From the NCBI GenBank assembly GCA_009746045.1, contig RPFO01001917.1:27501-91500 (forward strand): a stretch of 64,000 bases of DNA, in the 5' to 3' direction. The first letter of the stretch is position 1, and each line of letters begins with the position of its first letter. Under the pieces are notes generated by a model that worked only from the letters and a program-made list of their open reading frames with translations, ran no database searches and was not told where the DNA came from. The stretch comes from Mesostigma viride (Eukaryota; Streptophyta; Mesostigmatophyceae; Mesostigmatales; Mesostigmataceae). The translations under genes were made by a program, and so were the position numbers. Shown here in pieces: positions 42,680-51,956 of this stretch.

Positions 42680-43825
42680 AGCAGTCTCCAGCATAGGCTG
42701 ATCGAGCGTGCGGTGCTCCATGAGGCCAGGCGGCGCGTCTCGATGAGCGAGCCTCGGAGCGACGGTGAGGGGTCCGGGGATGAGGAGGCGGAGGGGGAGG
42801 GGCCGCTCTCACCTCCCCCGAGCGACGCTCATTATGCCGCGACGTCACCGGAGGATAGCGAGCATGGAGGCCGTGCGGACGAGGGAGGATCCTGGGACGG
42901 TAACGGGGTGGCAAACCATGGCCATGCAGCGGAGGACGGGGAAGGTGAGGATGAGGACGATGGGGGCGGCCACTCGCATGTGCCGCCCCCGAAACCTATC
43001 GAGCTGCAACCGCTCTCACCCACGCAACGGCTCAAGAAAGTGCGAGGCCCGTCCACTCTAGGGAACCCCCTGAGGTCGTTTGGGAGCTCTCACGCGTTCA
43101 ACCAGCCGTTCCCGTCAGTCGAAGAGAACGATTCAAGTCACGGGGGTGGGGCCGCGGTCCGCACGGGGCCTTGCACGTGTGGCGACGGATGCGACTTGTG
43201 CATCAAGCCGACTGATGACGACACGGAGGAGAGCGACCGGGGGGCTGACGGTGACGGGCGGGGGGATAAGGAGGGCGACGGTAACGCGGGCGAGAGGGAG
43301 GGAGATGGCACTACTGGCGAGGATGGTCGCAGCAACACCGACCAGGGCGAGGACAACGGCGAGGACCGCGGGGGGAGGAACGGTGGAAGGGGTGACCCTG
43401 ACGGGGGGGGGGCATTGCAGGGGGATCCCAGGGACGAGGGAGCACCGGCCGCCGACGACGGCGGCACGGATGGCGGCGGTGAGGACGAATCGGCATCCTC
43501 ACCCGCGTCGGCGCCTTCGCTGTCGAGCAAGCCAAGATTGACCGTGTCGGTGCGGCCACCGTCCCCTAGCTCGGGTGCGAGTAGCCCTTCAAGCCCCAAG
43601 CCAGGCGGCAAGGGCCGTCCCGCATCCGGGTCCTTGGAGAGTCCCACCGGCCGGCAGAGGTCGGGCAGTTTGGACGTCCCAAAGAGCAGGCCGCTGTCGG
43701 GTGGCAGCCCCAAATCGAGGCCGGTATCCGGTGGCAGCCCGAAAGCAAGGCCGACATCGGGGAAGGAATTCAAGTCAGGCAAGACCGCCAATAGCAAAGG
43801 CAAGCTGCCGCCGATCAAGAAATGA
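34569..43825 (+). CDS. PTPDC1-like dual-specificity protein phosphatase (5' end not found)
   Basis: Exons: 34569-34835, 35897-35984, 36978-37109, 37752-37839, 39276-39456, 40274-40408, 41434-41526, 41792-43825 (TGA). Joined they give 1,005 codons in one frame with GT-AG junctions; a stop lies upstream of the first exon in its frame (about 34,501), so at least one more 5' exon is needed. Family hallmarks in order: SSWVTPYILAMARPGE, INLQ-EVGEHASCG, the general-acid Asp in SWRDM, the signature VHCHAGLGRTG (CX5R; Cys 158 and Arg 164 counting from the first recognised exon), then FVPK-LIHLLCKEL and LLMDWLESLK. The last exon carries a conserved segment (GAVIPEALVLDIV to LEFAADIRRKQ) and a long acidic, Ser/Pro-rich disordered tail with repeated SGGSPKSRPVS. 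An (AAT)n run codes for about 16 Asn at 42,632-42,677. PTPDC1 relatives are phosphatases linked to centrosome and cilium function; that role here is inference. Confidence 0.9.
34880..35040. repeat. CCCACA/CCCACC simple repeat
   Basis: Low-complexity C-rich repeat in the first recognised PTPDC1-like intron. The Pro/His/Thr and Gly/Val/Trp open frames over it are artefacts. Confidence 0.9.
35195..35730. repeat. Two 24-bp tandem repeats
   Basis: At 35,200-35,365 about six to seven units of CTGCAGTGGGTGTGTTTTCC plus CGTT. At 35,420-35,725 about thirteen units of CAAGCTATAGTAGTATACCA plus CATA. Both are in PTPDC1-like intron 1. Neither matches an exon edge convincingly, although the first contains CTGCAG as at the exon 1 end. 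Confidence 0.9.
36028..36455 (+). repeat. Copy of PTPDC1-like exon 2 3' edge and derived 89-bp array
   Basis: GTGCGGGCTGAGCTGTCT with AGAAGTTCATGAATATCTCA following (36,031-36,074) is a decayed copy of GTCCGGGCTGAGCTATCTGC through AGACGTTCATGAAGAGCTCG at the exon 2 end. The 89-bp units after it (about 36,090, 36,179, 36,268, 36,357) combine the intron start (TTACGAGTATATAGCGGTGC) with a more decayed remnant of the same exon end. Confidence 0.7.
36765..36900 (+). repeat. Two copies of PTPDC1-like exon 3 acceptor edge
   Basis: CCCAGTCCACTACAACTTGC followed by CGTGGTGCCCG (about 36,770) and CCCAGTCCATCAATACAACT followed by TGTCGTGGCGCC (about 36,868) copy CCCAGTCCAACACTACAACT followed by TCTCGTGGCGCG at the true exon start (36,978). 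Both keep CCCAG and lie in the preceding intron about 100 bp apart. Confidence 0.8.
37361..37391 (+). repeat. Copy of PTPDC1-like exon 3 3' edge (phosphatase signature codons)
   Basis: GCCGTGCACTGCCACGCGGG plus GCTG is identical over 24 nt to the end of exon 3 (37,085-37,108), which encodes AVHCHAGL. It lies about 250 bp into the downstream intron and is followed by TGTGGG rather than GGTGCG, so the donor is damaged. Confidence 0.85.
37447..37618. repeat. (ACC)n microsatellite
   Basis: Uninterrupted CACCAC run of about 57 triplets in a PTPDC1-like intron. Poly-Thr, poly-Val and poly-Trp frames are artefacts. Confidence 0.98.
37655..37705 (+). repeat. Copy of PTPDC1-like exon 4 acceptor edge
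   Basis: CCCCCAGGCGCGTCCACTGG with GTCATACCCTGCGTCCTCGT following copies ACCAGGGCGCACGGGCCTGG with TCATAGCCTGCTTCCTCGTA at the true start of exon 4 (37,752). It keeps the CAG and lies 95 bp upstream. Confidence 0.8.
37930..38616 (+). repeat. Copies of PTPDC1-like exon 4 3' edge, amplified as a 71-bp array
   Basis: CCGCACGAGGCCATCGTCGA followed by AACGCGCAAG|GTGAGG (donor at 37,971) copies the exon 4 end. Then about eight 71-bp units (CCCTTGTCTCGCGGCACGAG plus GCCGATATTAAACTGGCGAC and so on) carry a more diverged form. The array ends with GGCCGATATCGAAAGACGCA|AGGAGAG|GTGAGC (donor at 38,613). Two intact-looking decoy donors therefore follow the real one at 37,840. Confidence 0.85.
39490..39520 (+). 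repeat. Copy of PTPDC1-like exon 5 3' edge with donor
   Basis: GCGGCGGCGATGTGTGCCCA followed by AG|GTAGGGACAG copies GCGGCGGCTGCGCTTTGTGC followed by CCAAG|GTAGGCAG at the end of exon 5 (39,456). The GT is kept. It lies about 56 bp downstream. Confidence 0.8.
39640..39815. repeat. GAAGGAAGACGGGAATAATAA-type tandem repeat
   Basis: A- and G-rich repeat of about 33- and 66-bp periods in a PTPDC1-like intron, made of AATAAGAAGGAAGACGGG-like blocks. Confidence 0.85.
40000..40273 (+). repeat. 137-bp tandem copies of PTPDC1-like exon 6 acceptor edge
   Basis: CCCAG|CTCATCCGCCTGCTGTGCAAG (start 40,000) and CACAG|CTCATCCGCCGGGTGCGCAAG (start 40,137) precede the true CCCAG|CTCATCCACCTGCTGTGCAAG (start 40,274) at exact 137-bp steps. 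The middle copy is followed after 27 nt by CTG|GTAAAC, so 40,137-40,163 (LIRRVRKQL) could be spliced as an in-phase mini-exon. Confidence 0.85.
40485..40710 (+). repeat. Copies of PTPDC1-like exon 6 3' edge with donor
   Basis: Three diverging copies of GACGACATCCTGACCGCCAAG|GTACGG (true donor 40,409; split across the junction) follow in the intron: ATTCCATCCTGACAAG|GTGCGG at 40,513, GACGGCATCCTGACCGCCAAG|GTGC (20 nt shown up to CCAA) at 40,582, and GATGGCCAAGACAAG|GTACATC at 40,702. All keep AAG|GT. Confidence 0.75.
41650..41695 (+). repeat. Copy of PTPDC1-like exon 8 acceptor edge
   Basis: TCCCCACAG|GGCGGTTCCC with ACGGAGCCTTGCAGTA following copies TCTCCACAG|GGCGCGGTCA with TCCCGGAAGCGCTCGT at the true exon 8 start (41,792). 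The acceptor AG is intact. It lies about 140 bp upstream in the preceding intron. Confidence 0.7.
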
Positions 43826-44395
43826 GCGGAACAGACCTTGTTAGCTGGTGGTCTACACTGGTATGCGAGTCTTTATTTTTCTTTTTGTGAAGTTTTGGTT
43901 ATTTTTTTCAACCGATGCAGCCTTGTTTTCATCGTCAGGCAATTTTTTTTTTTCGGTTTCTCTGTTCACGCGTCGGGACCCCAATTCTCAAGATCTGCAT
44001 GGTAAAGCCTGCATTCATACGTGGGGCATGTAGACCTGTGGCCTTGATCACAATGGACAAAAGAGGGTGCACCATGGTGGCACCGTGGATGATCGTGCTA
44101 TCATGATGATCACGCTCACAGTTCAGCTATTAATTCGGGTTGGTATATTTTGTCCAGAGCCCACAACCTACGACACTGAGCGAGGAAAAACCGACTCGTT
44201 ACACGGTGTACAAAAGTCGCATTTACGTGTATCATTAGTTTACGGCGATGTTACGTCAATGTTTCATGCTGAAGCGTCGTTAATCATAGCAAACTTATGA
44301 CTCGTGACTGCCTGGTAATTGAGCTCAATCATTATCACCATCTAACGTTATCTTTGTCTAATTGATCTAACATATGGTAATTTTTTTCTGATTAA
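43826..44395. other. PTPDC1-like 3' flank, no gene
   Basis: T-rich stretch after the stop codon. No poly(A) signal could be assigned with confidence and no other gene is visible. It ends in TTAA (44,392-44,395), the left target site of the element that follows. Confidence 0.4.
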
Positions 44396-46133
44396 CCCGT
44401 GTTTTTTTACAACGCGATGTATCGCGTTGTAGGGTTAGAACGCGATGTATCGCGTTGTAATCTGACACGTGGCAGGCACAGTAGATTCGAGATTTTCGGT
44501 CTGAAACTCGGTGGACGGCCTCCTTACATCCCGTAGAACTCAAGAAAAAATCCTGGTATTTTTTGGATTTTTTTTGTGACAGCTGCAAACAAATATGTAC
44601 CACTGAAATCAGGCATTTTCGCGGGACGAAGGTGAAGACGACGGCGATGGCGGCAGGTAGATCTCGCCAGTTTTCGCGCGAATTTCAGTGGCTGTTGGGT
44701 GGCACGACCATGATGATGCGTTCAAAGGTTGATAACTAGGTTTCTACGAGTTTGTTGAGGTACTGGGGCAAAGGAAACGTAGATTTTTGCAGTTTCTCAC
44801 CCAACTTTCATGCGGAAACCCTGGAAACCGGCATACGTATTATTACGGCAAGACTCGGGTCTGCTGCGGCACCATGCTTGGTATTTCCATGGTGTTTCGA
44901 CTTCTTAACACATGCTTATTCATTCCGAACGCCCGGACTCTCGGCTAAACCGAGATTTGTGCAGACTTTTATTGGGTAGCTCCGGGCATGATGGTGCCTG
45001 CAAATAACTTAAGGCGTGACCGTGGCTATTGCTACGGTATGCTGTATTTTCCTGGAAATGGCCTCTGCCACCGGCTCAATAGTGCTTGCAGGCGTAAGTA
45101 TATCGTGTATCTACCTAGTTTCTGCCAGTTTTCCACTTATTTCTACCGACCTCTGACCAGCCTCTCTAAGACCGCCATCCTACTCGACGTTGCTTGCATG
45201 TCAGCCATAGCAGGTTGCAGTTGTGCAGTATTTAGGTGCTGTATACGTCGTCAAGCCGTGAATATATCGTGAGGATTGGATATTGATGGTTTATACTGCG
45301 TTGATTGTGCAAGAAGATCAGCTAGGTGCCCATAATCATGGTGTATAATCATGCGTTGTTAGCATCTTGCCACCATTTGCTAGCATGCATTCCAGCGTCA
45401 TCTTTGCCTGCATGTAAGCTCATGGATCACTCAACCTATCCAAGCCTTGCATTACACATGCCTCTTTCTTTCAGTATTGCACACGTTATGGAATGAAAAC
45501 CCAGTGCCGCCCTTCCCACGAGGCATGTGCTCAACACGTTGTGAGAGTGGATGATGCTTTGGCTATGGCTGCCTGATTCAGTCATATTATGTCATCCAGT
45601 CATGATGTTTGATGCATGTTTGATGCTGTACAACTTAAACAACTCCTATTTTCAACGTTTTGACCCTCCTAGCTCATGATATCCCCGTTGATGGGGCTCG
45701 TGTCGTTGGGTCTTGTTGTGAAGGGCTCTCATTTTTCCCACTGCGTTGTACTGCGTTGTAATTGTAATGCTAATAAAAAATAGCTCCAGTGGCCCAATGG
45801 GCCTGAGTTTTGTTTCACAGAGCCTGCATATGTTGCCCATAGCTCGTGCAAGAAGCCAGATTTTTTTCATGAACCATTTGTGAATAAGCACATGACTTGT
45901 GACCTAGGGTCAACAAATCGCGGTCATGGTCAGACCCCCCTGTATTCAAACCAGTGTATCTCTCTAATGAATTAGCATTTTGTAGGTCTGAGTAGCTCAA
46001 AAAATCCTTTGATTTATGGGCTTTCAGGAAAGTATACACATGACTATGAAAAAAAAATTTCCCTAGATGTTATGACGTGTTCTATAAATAGCTTACAACG
46101 CAGTATATCGCGTTCTAATTAAAAAAACACGGG
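44396..46133. mobile_element. piggyBac-like non-autonomous DNA transposon
   Basis: The left end is TTAA|CCCGTGTTTTTTTACAAC and the right end, inverted, is TTAA|CCCGTGTTTTTTTAATTA. The 13-bp perfect termini begin with CCC and both sides have TTAA, the target and terminal pattern of piggyBac elements. Just inside both ends lies a second inverted block, AGAACGCGATGTATCGCGTT on the left and AGAACGCGATATACTGCGTT on the right. The left end also has the palindrome ACAACGCGATGTATCGCGTT. The 1,738-bp interior has only short frames and no recognisable DDD transposase, so it is probably mobilised in trans. It is AT-richer than the flanking genes. Confidence 0.75.
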
Positions 46134-46525
46134 TTAATTAACATGTGGTATATCGCTAGGAAATCCAAATTCTAGATGCGGGGTGACAACAACACCGGCA
46201 CACGAAGGAAATCATGGACTTGGTTCAAATCAAGGGACACTAGACTGAAAAACCTCTTTGGCAGCCACACGTCATCCGAAAGTCGGTTTTGGCCCTGACT
46301 GAACAGCGTTCGAAGTGGCATTCTATTCAGTAGCACGTCTCGCGCCTGCACGATGGTACACAATAAGTTAATAAGGTACTAAATAAAATATTATTAAATT
46401 AAACATCATGACTCCCGGTTGGGAGATCGTGTTTTGAAGTGAGACAACTATCCCGTTGGGAGATCATTAAAAATCAATTCTGGCGAACCTAACGGTTCTG
46501 AAAATTGCCTCCGCCTGAAAATGAA

Positions 46526-47210
46526 TGTTTCTCTCATGGGGGGTGGAAAAAAACAAGAAAATTTACATCATGCTGGATTCGAGTAGATCTCGCGAAAACA
46601 AGCATGTTTGCCACTGGTCGCAACCCCAGGGGGTCTCTAGGTTAGAAGTTACAGAGCCTCAAAAACCGTTAACTTAAAGGGTAGGTAGGTAGGGTGCCGG
46701 GCCGATATGTTTTTTTTACAACAAAACACTTGGATTTTCTGCTAGCTCCCTTTATGGTCGGAATTTTGAAACGGTTTGACGGACAAACTGATAGCACTTG
46801 GCGAGCTGAACCCAAATCTGCAGTCAAAATTTTGGCAGGTACCATAGAGGGGGGGGGGGTGCCCGCAAGATGGTGCTGCCCCTAGGCACGGAAGTATGCT
46901 GCCGTCTGCCACCACTACAAGGCTTTGGCTATCCAGCGCCGTGCCGTGCCAGTATCGCGTCGCGCCGGCCAACGACCCATTTAAGAAAACCGGAATTTTC
47001 CCATACACCAATATGCTCAAACGGTAGAGCTCGCGGAGCTGATCATTTTGCTCCCTAGGTCGACCCCTATTATAACCCTTGGGACCTCAGGGTTTTGCTA
47101 GGTATAGCGCCTACGTGCTAGGTAGGTAGGGTCCAAGGGCCAACTTTTGGAAAATTTGAGCATGGTGTCTGATATTTTTGTTTTTTCCACCCCCCATGAT
47201 TTCTCTTGGT
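46526..47210. mobile_element. Possible DNA element bounded by 22-bp inverted repeats
   Basis: CATGGGGGGTGGAAAAAAAC at about 46,535 and its reverse complement GTTTTTTCCACCCCCCATG at about 47,181 face each other about 650 bp apart. No clear target duplication and no coding capacity were found, so this could be a MITE or chance duplication of a short sequence. Confidence 0.35.
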
Positions 47211-47780
47211 AGGAACTAGGAACCCTTCCTTGTGAGCAACAGCAATGAACCTATTGGTCAACTTCCGGCGGCCTTTACATTTAAGATGCCCAAGGGGCTA
47301 CTTCGAATTTTGCTTGCCTGCCACGTGTGCTTTTGGGTTCATGCAGTCAAAGACGCGCGAGACTACCCTAGTGACTCGAGACTGCATGGCGAGTCTCGCC
47401 TCGTGCCTTCTGTAACAAGATCCTCCATTGATATACTGACGGCCTGGTGCATAATTATTTTACTCACGGGGTTTCACGCCTAACAAAAGTGCACACGGAG
47501 AGGGGAATCCAGGCACGGGGTCGGCAATTTCAATTGAGATAAAGAAGAACCCAAGTATTCTTGTCACGCGCGTTAAGAATGCGCCTGAGTGCTCGTCCAA
47601 CTTCCGTAATGCCCTACAATGACGCTCGTTCCAGGAGTTGCTGTTGTTGCCGGTATTGATTACGTAGGGAAATAAAGAATAAACGCCAGCGCGGGGTCTT
47701 ACCGTAGCATTCGCCCTATAGACGGAGGGCACATGACGGGCGTAAACCACTGACGTGTATAAATATACTACCTCAACTGA

Positions 47781-50700
47781 ATGGCTTTCCTTGGGCGCCT
47801 CGCACTACGAACAATCACGCCGGCACCTTGGTTAGCCACGTCTACAAGAGCAATCGCTTGCAACAGTCAATTTGGCATCCCCGTGCAGCCTTCCAGCGTC
47901 AGCTCAAGGGGATCGAATCGGCTCCACTCGCTAGGGCGTTATCCCCCGCATAGACTACCCGCCAGAATAGCGGGGGTACGCACGACATGCTCCGCTGCCA
48001 CCAAACCGGCCATCAAATTCTGCTCCGATTGCGGCGGCCCCATCCACATGGCCGTCCCGCAGGGGGAGCGCGAGCTGCGCGCCGTCTGCACCAACTGCCA
48101 CCGCGTTCATTACCAGAATCCCAAAATGGTGCGTGAAAATGCAGCAAGCCATACACCATGAGCATATGACGCCATGCGTGGCCGTGACAGCGCAAATAGG
48201 GCCTTGGCTTCGCAAGGGGGAGGGATTTCCTAGATCTTGGCGGACTCTAATGGCAACTGGAGGGTCGCAATGTGGCTTGAGGTTGGCATGCGTGCGTGCT
48301 TCATGGGCCGGATCGACCCTTCTCTCCCCCCCCACATGGTTCCCCTCATGAGACAACTCCCCTTGTGAGCTTCTAAATTTGGCGGCGTGCTTCATGGGCC
48401 GGATGGACCCTCCTCCCCTCCCCGCATGGTTTCCCTCATGAGACAACTCAGGGCTCCTGGAAGGATGGTCTTAGTGCCCTGGCACGTTGAGCGTATGCAA
48501 CTCGAGAGTGTGCACAAGCAGCCATACAAGTCTATCTGCTAGTGCACTCAGACCATCCTTCCCGGAGCTCTCCCTGGCGAGCCTCTAAATTTGGCGGCGC
48601 TTTCGCCCAGCAAGAAGGGTAGGCGGGTGCAAGCATTAATAATCTATAAAAGGAATTAAATAGTTCCTTGACTGTCTACTTGCACACTGACAGTGACGTC
48701 CGCTTTGTGTGTCGCAGGTCTGTCATTCCGACGGACAGGTGTCACCTGCTTATCTCACGGCATTCTCCCACGTGTCAGTCGCATGGCTGGTGCTTTCTGC
48801 CACGTGTTGTTTTATGCCACGTGTCAGCCGTAAGGGCATTGATTGCTCGCACCTGGTCGTAATCCTGTAACTTGCTGCGGATGTATGTAACTTGCTGCGG
48901 ATAAATATTCCTCCAGATTTCTGGCATGCGCCAAATGTCTCCTTGCGGGATGAGAAACAAGGCAACACATGGGAAGCAGACGAACAAAAAAAATGACCAA
49001 GTCCAAGTTACCCAGCCCCCCCCAACACGTGGCAAACACCAGAAGTACAAGCTACACTAAAACTACTCAGGATGAAACGTTGCGAGAGGGTGCGGTGGGA
49101 TGGCAGGGGCGTCCGTAAAGGATGGCAGGGGCACTAGCAAGGAAAGGCGGGGCAAGGAAGGGCTGGGACATGGGCGCGGGCATCAGGGACATGGGCATGG
49201 GGCAAGTACGTTGGAGCAGCGCACCAGTGTGGTCGGAGGGCAGGGGCGTGGACGGGAAGAATCGACGAACCCCATGCACCGAAATACAGGCACCCAGTGA
49301 AGCCCATGCACCCCATGAGGCCGATGCAACCAGTGAGCCACAGGCACCGTGCCAGGAAGGAAAAGCATGAGAACTTCCCATCCTTGCTGTATATATTTGC
49401 ATGCATATACTTCTTGTGTATACATATCCGTAATTAATAATTCTCATATCCGTAATTAATAATGCTCAATGAATATATAGGATACTACCATGTAGTAGAT
49501 CTTCCGAGTGCCCACTCCCTTGCCCGTTCTTGCCCCCTCCCCCGCCATTCATTTGCCCCTTCCCCTGCCATCCCCATGCCCGCACCACCACCCAGGTGGT
49601 CGGCTGCATTGTCGAGCAAGATGCCCGCATACTGCTCTGCCGCCGCGCGATCGAGCCGTGCAAGGGCCTGTGGACGCTTCCCGCGGGCTTCATGGAGCTG
49701 CAAGAGAGCAGCGCCGAGGGCGCCGCGAGGGAGACCCGCGAGGAGACTGGGATGGAGGTCCGCGTGCTGTCGCCGTTCGCCCACCTGGACATCCCAGTGA
49801 GTGGTTTGCTGTGAGTGAGTGCTGCTGGCACACCAGAAAAAGGGTCGAGGGAGAGGCGTTGTAGGATCATAGATAGTAGAGGGCCTGGGCATCCCGGTGA
49901 GTGATGCTGGCACACGGTGTGGTTGGTAGGGTCATGCTTGCACCCAACAGTGATGCTGCACACGGTGTGGTTGGTAGGACCATGCTTGCCCCCAACAGTG
50001 ATGCTGCGAGTGAGTGATGCTGCTAGTGATTGATGCTGTGAGTGTTGCTGTGAGTGATGCTGTGAGTGAGTGATGCTGTGAGTGAGTGTTGCTGTGAGTG
50101 TTGCTGTGAGTGAGTGATGCTGTGAGTGTTGCTGTTCCTTTGGCATCGGCCTTAACCACCTTGCATCCCTACCACCCTTCCAAAAACTTGCATGACCCTT
50201 GTAAAACCGCCTGGGCCCTGTGCAGGTGATTGGCCAGTCGTACATCATCTTCAGAGCAGAGGCGCTGCCCCAGGCGGCGGGGCCACCGTGCAGCCATGAA
50301 AGCCTTGAGGTGGCCTTCTTTCCGGTGGACGAGATCCCCTTCGACGTGAGTAAATGATTAGGTGTTGAATGAATAACATAGAGCAGTTGAATTCAGAATT
50401 TCATCTGGAACAGCCAGTAGAAAATGGAAGCGTTTACGGGGTAGTGGGATGGTGCAGTGGGCTAGAGTGAGGGCGTACATAAGACTTTGGATTAAAAGTT
50501 GCCGTGATTGGGTAGTCGTGAATAGTAGTCGTGAGCGTATAGGCCCCGCCGTCTAGGTCATCTAGTCGCTCTTAGCATAAGCCAGCCATAATTTCAATTA
50601 ACAAGGCTACACATTTCCATCTTCATTCATATTCATCATCCTGAACGACTCGAAAACACGGAAAAGATAACGGCAGGCTCGAGCTACCATGGTCCAGATT

Positions 50701-51905
50701 CTCCAGATTTCTGGCCCACACTGGTTGTCTCATTGGTAAAGTTGGGTTAGATTGGCATTAAACCAGTGCACGCGAGTGCGTAGTTGCTGGATCGATAGAC
50801 CAATGTGTCCGCAGCCATCATACGCACGCATGTGGGTTTTGGAAAGACCCGGACTGCATTCAGAGCTAGAGCCTAGCATGCCAGTGGGTTTGGGAGAAGC
50901 GAGCGAGGGAGCCGGTTTGCAGCATGCGACCTCCGCACGAATCAATTAGATAGGTTCCTAGTAGAGTTCCATTTCGACAGTTACAGTATTAATTAGATAA
51001 GTTCCACGCATCAGATAGGTTGCTTCTGATAGGAGGTCACGTGGCATCTTGCGTGCTTCCAGTGCATGAGCGCCTCAGGCTCCGCCTCAGGGTCCGCGTT
51101 TGTCTGGGCTAGTGCTGATGCTAGCAGCTGTTCCCCAGTAGAGCCCTATTTCAAACACGCTTTTCTTGCCGTGGTGCGCCATGGCCCTGCACGTGCTACC
51201 TCATTGCGGCGCCACAGTTAGGTACTGCCTCCTGTCCCCTGTGGCCTCGCCTCGCCTGACTGCCCCTCCTTTGACCTCAGGAGGGTGTTCGCCCTCATTG
51301 GCCCTGCCTGTCGTCCAATCGCGCCACCTGTCCAGTTTTGATTCCATGACTTCCCGATGCCTTCCCAATGCATTCCCATGCTGTAATAACTGCATCAACC
51401 CCACCTGTCCCTCCCCCCTTCCCCCCCAAATAATGAACCATATGCCCTGCACAGCAACTCGAATCGTCCACACGTGCCCCTGCATCAAATTAAATCAAAC
51501 CATGTTTTAAGTGATGACAAGTCTCAAACTGGTTCATGGAGTATAAATTCTTAACTCTTCAATCATGCCAGCCATCCTGCCCTGTTCTGTCACGCGGTGG
51601 TGGTGGCGGTGGCGGTGCCTCTCTTCCCCTCACACAGCAACTCACCTTCTCGGTTGTACCCTTCGATTCCACTGCACTCCCCTGTCCTGTCCTGTCGCGC
51701 CCGCCACCTACCCTGTCATCCCTTCTCGCAGCAACTCGCCTTCTCGGCCGTACGCGTCGCGCTCCACAAGTACGTGGAGGACCTCAAGCGGGGCACCGGC
51801 TTCGGGATGCACCACGGCGTCATCCACCGCAAGCCGGGGGCGCACCCGGCCGATGCCAACGGGTTTGAGTTCCGGGATGTGCTGACGGTGGGCCACGCGT
51901 GCTGA
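47781..51905 (+). CDS. Chloroplast-type Nudix hydrolase (NUDT23-like)
   Basis: Four exons with phase-0 GT-AG junctions: 47781-48128, 49596-49796, 50226-50345, 51732-51905 (TGA), encoding 280 residues. Residues 1 to about 75 are rich in Ser, Arg and Ala with few acidics, as in chloroplast transit peptides. A zinc ribbon follows (CSDC at 81-84 and CTNC at 103-106). The Nudix box spans 147-169, with G147, E153, R161-E162, E165-E166 and G168 all matching GX5EX7REUXEEXGU. The C-terminal exon ([20 protein letters not shown]) matches the end of the plant NUDT23 type. Relatives hydrolyse FAD (and sometimes ADP-ribose) in the plastid. The substrate is inferred from family, while the fold is clear. The ATG at 47,781 is the first in frame and leaves a plausible transit peptide. 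Confidence 0.88.
48290..48590. repeat. Local duplication in Nudix intron 1
   Basis: GTGCTTCATGGGCCGGATCG and GTGCTTCATGGGCCGGATGG start two units about 95 bp apart, each continuing through CATGGTT(C/T)CCCTCATGAGAC. A GAGCTTCTAAATTTGGCGGC/GAGCCTCTAAATTTGGCGGC string also recurs. Confidence 0.8.
49880..50135 (+). repeat. Copy of Nudix exon 2 3' edge and derived GTGAGTGATGCTG repeats
   Basis: GGCCTGGGCATCCCG|GTGAGTG (49,880-49,903) copies CCACCTGGACATCCCA|GTGAGTG at the true edge (49,796). The donor-derived string GTGAGTGATGCTG then recurs many times to about 50,130, with a 48-bp duplicated block (GCACACGGTGTGGTTGGTAG) between. Many GTGAGT strings therefore follow the real donor. Confidence 0.8.
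50540..50735 (-). repeat. Dispersed repeat, partner of 4,576-4,765
   Basis: On the minus strand this matches 4,576-4,765 over about 170 bp. It lies inside Nudix intron 3 and begins (minus strand) with ATGAGACAACCAGTGTGGGC. That terminal motif is shared with single sites at about 54,210 and 59,240. Confidence 0.75.
51630..51675 (+). repeat. Copy of Nudix exon 4 acceptor edge
   Basis: CACAG|CAACTCACCTTCTCGGTTG followed by TACCCTTCGATTCCAC copies CGCAG|CAACTCGCCTTCTCGGCCG followed by TACGCGTCGCGCTCCAC at the true start (51,732). The AG is intact. It lies 95 bp upstream. Confidence 0.85.
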
Positions 51906-51956
51906 CAGGGTTGAGTTCCGGGATGTGCTGACGGTGGGCCACGCGTGCTGACATCC
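51906..51956 (+). repeat. Duplicate of Nudix stop-codon region
   Basis: GGTTGAGTTCCGGGATGTGC, then TGACGGTGGGCCACGCGTGC, then TGACA repeats the last 40-odd bases of the coding sequence including the stop, directly behind it. As in the GT29 gene, the end of a terminal exon has been copied into the 3' flank. Confidence 0.95.

Noticed and set aside
47758-47765. TATAAATA as promoter of the Nudix gene
   Set aside because: It lies only about 16-23 nt before the start codon, so a TSS 25-30 nt downstream would fall inside the coding sequence.
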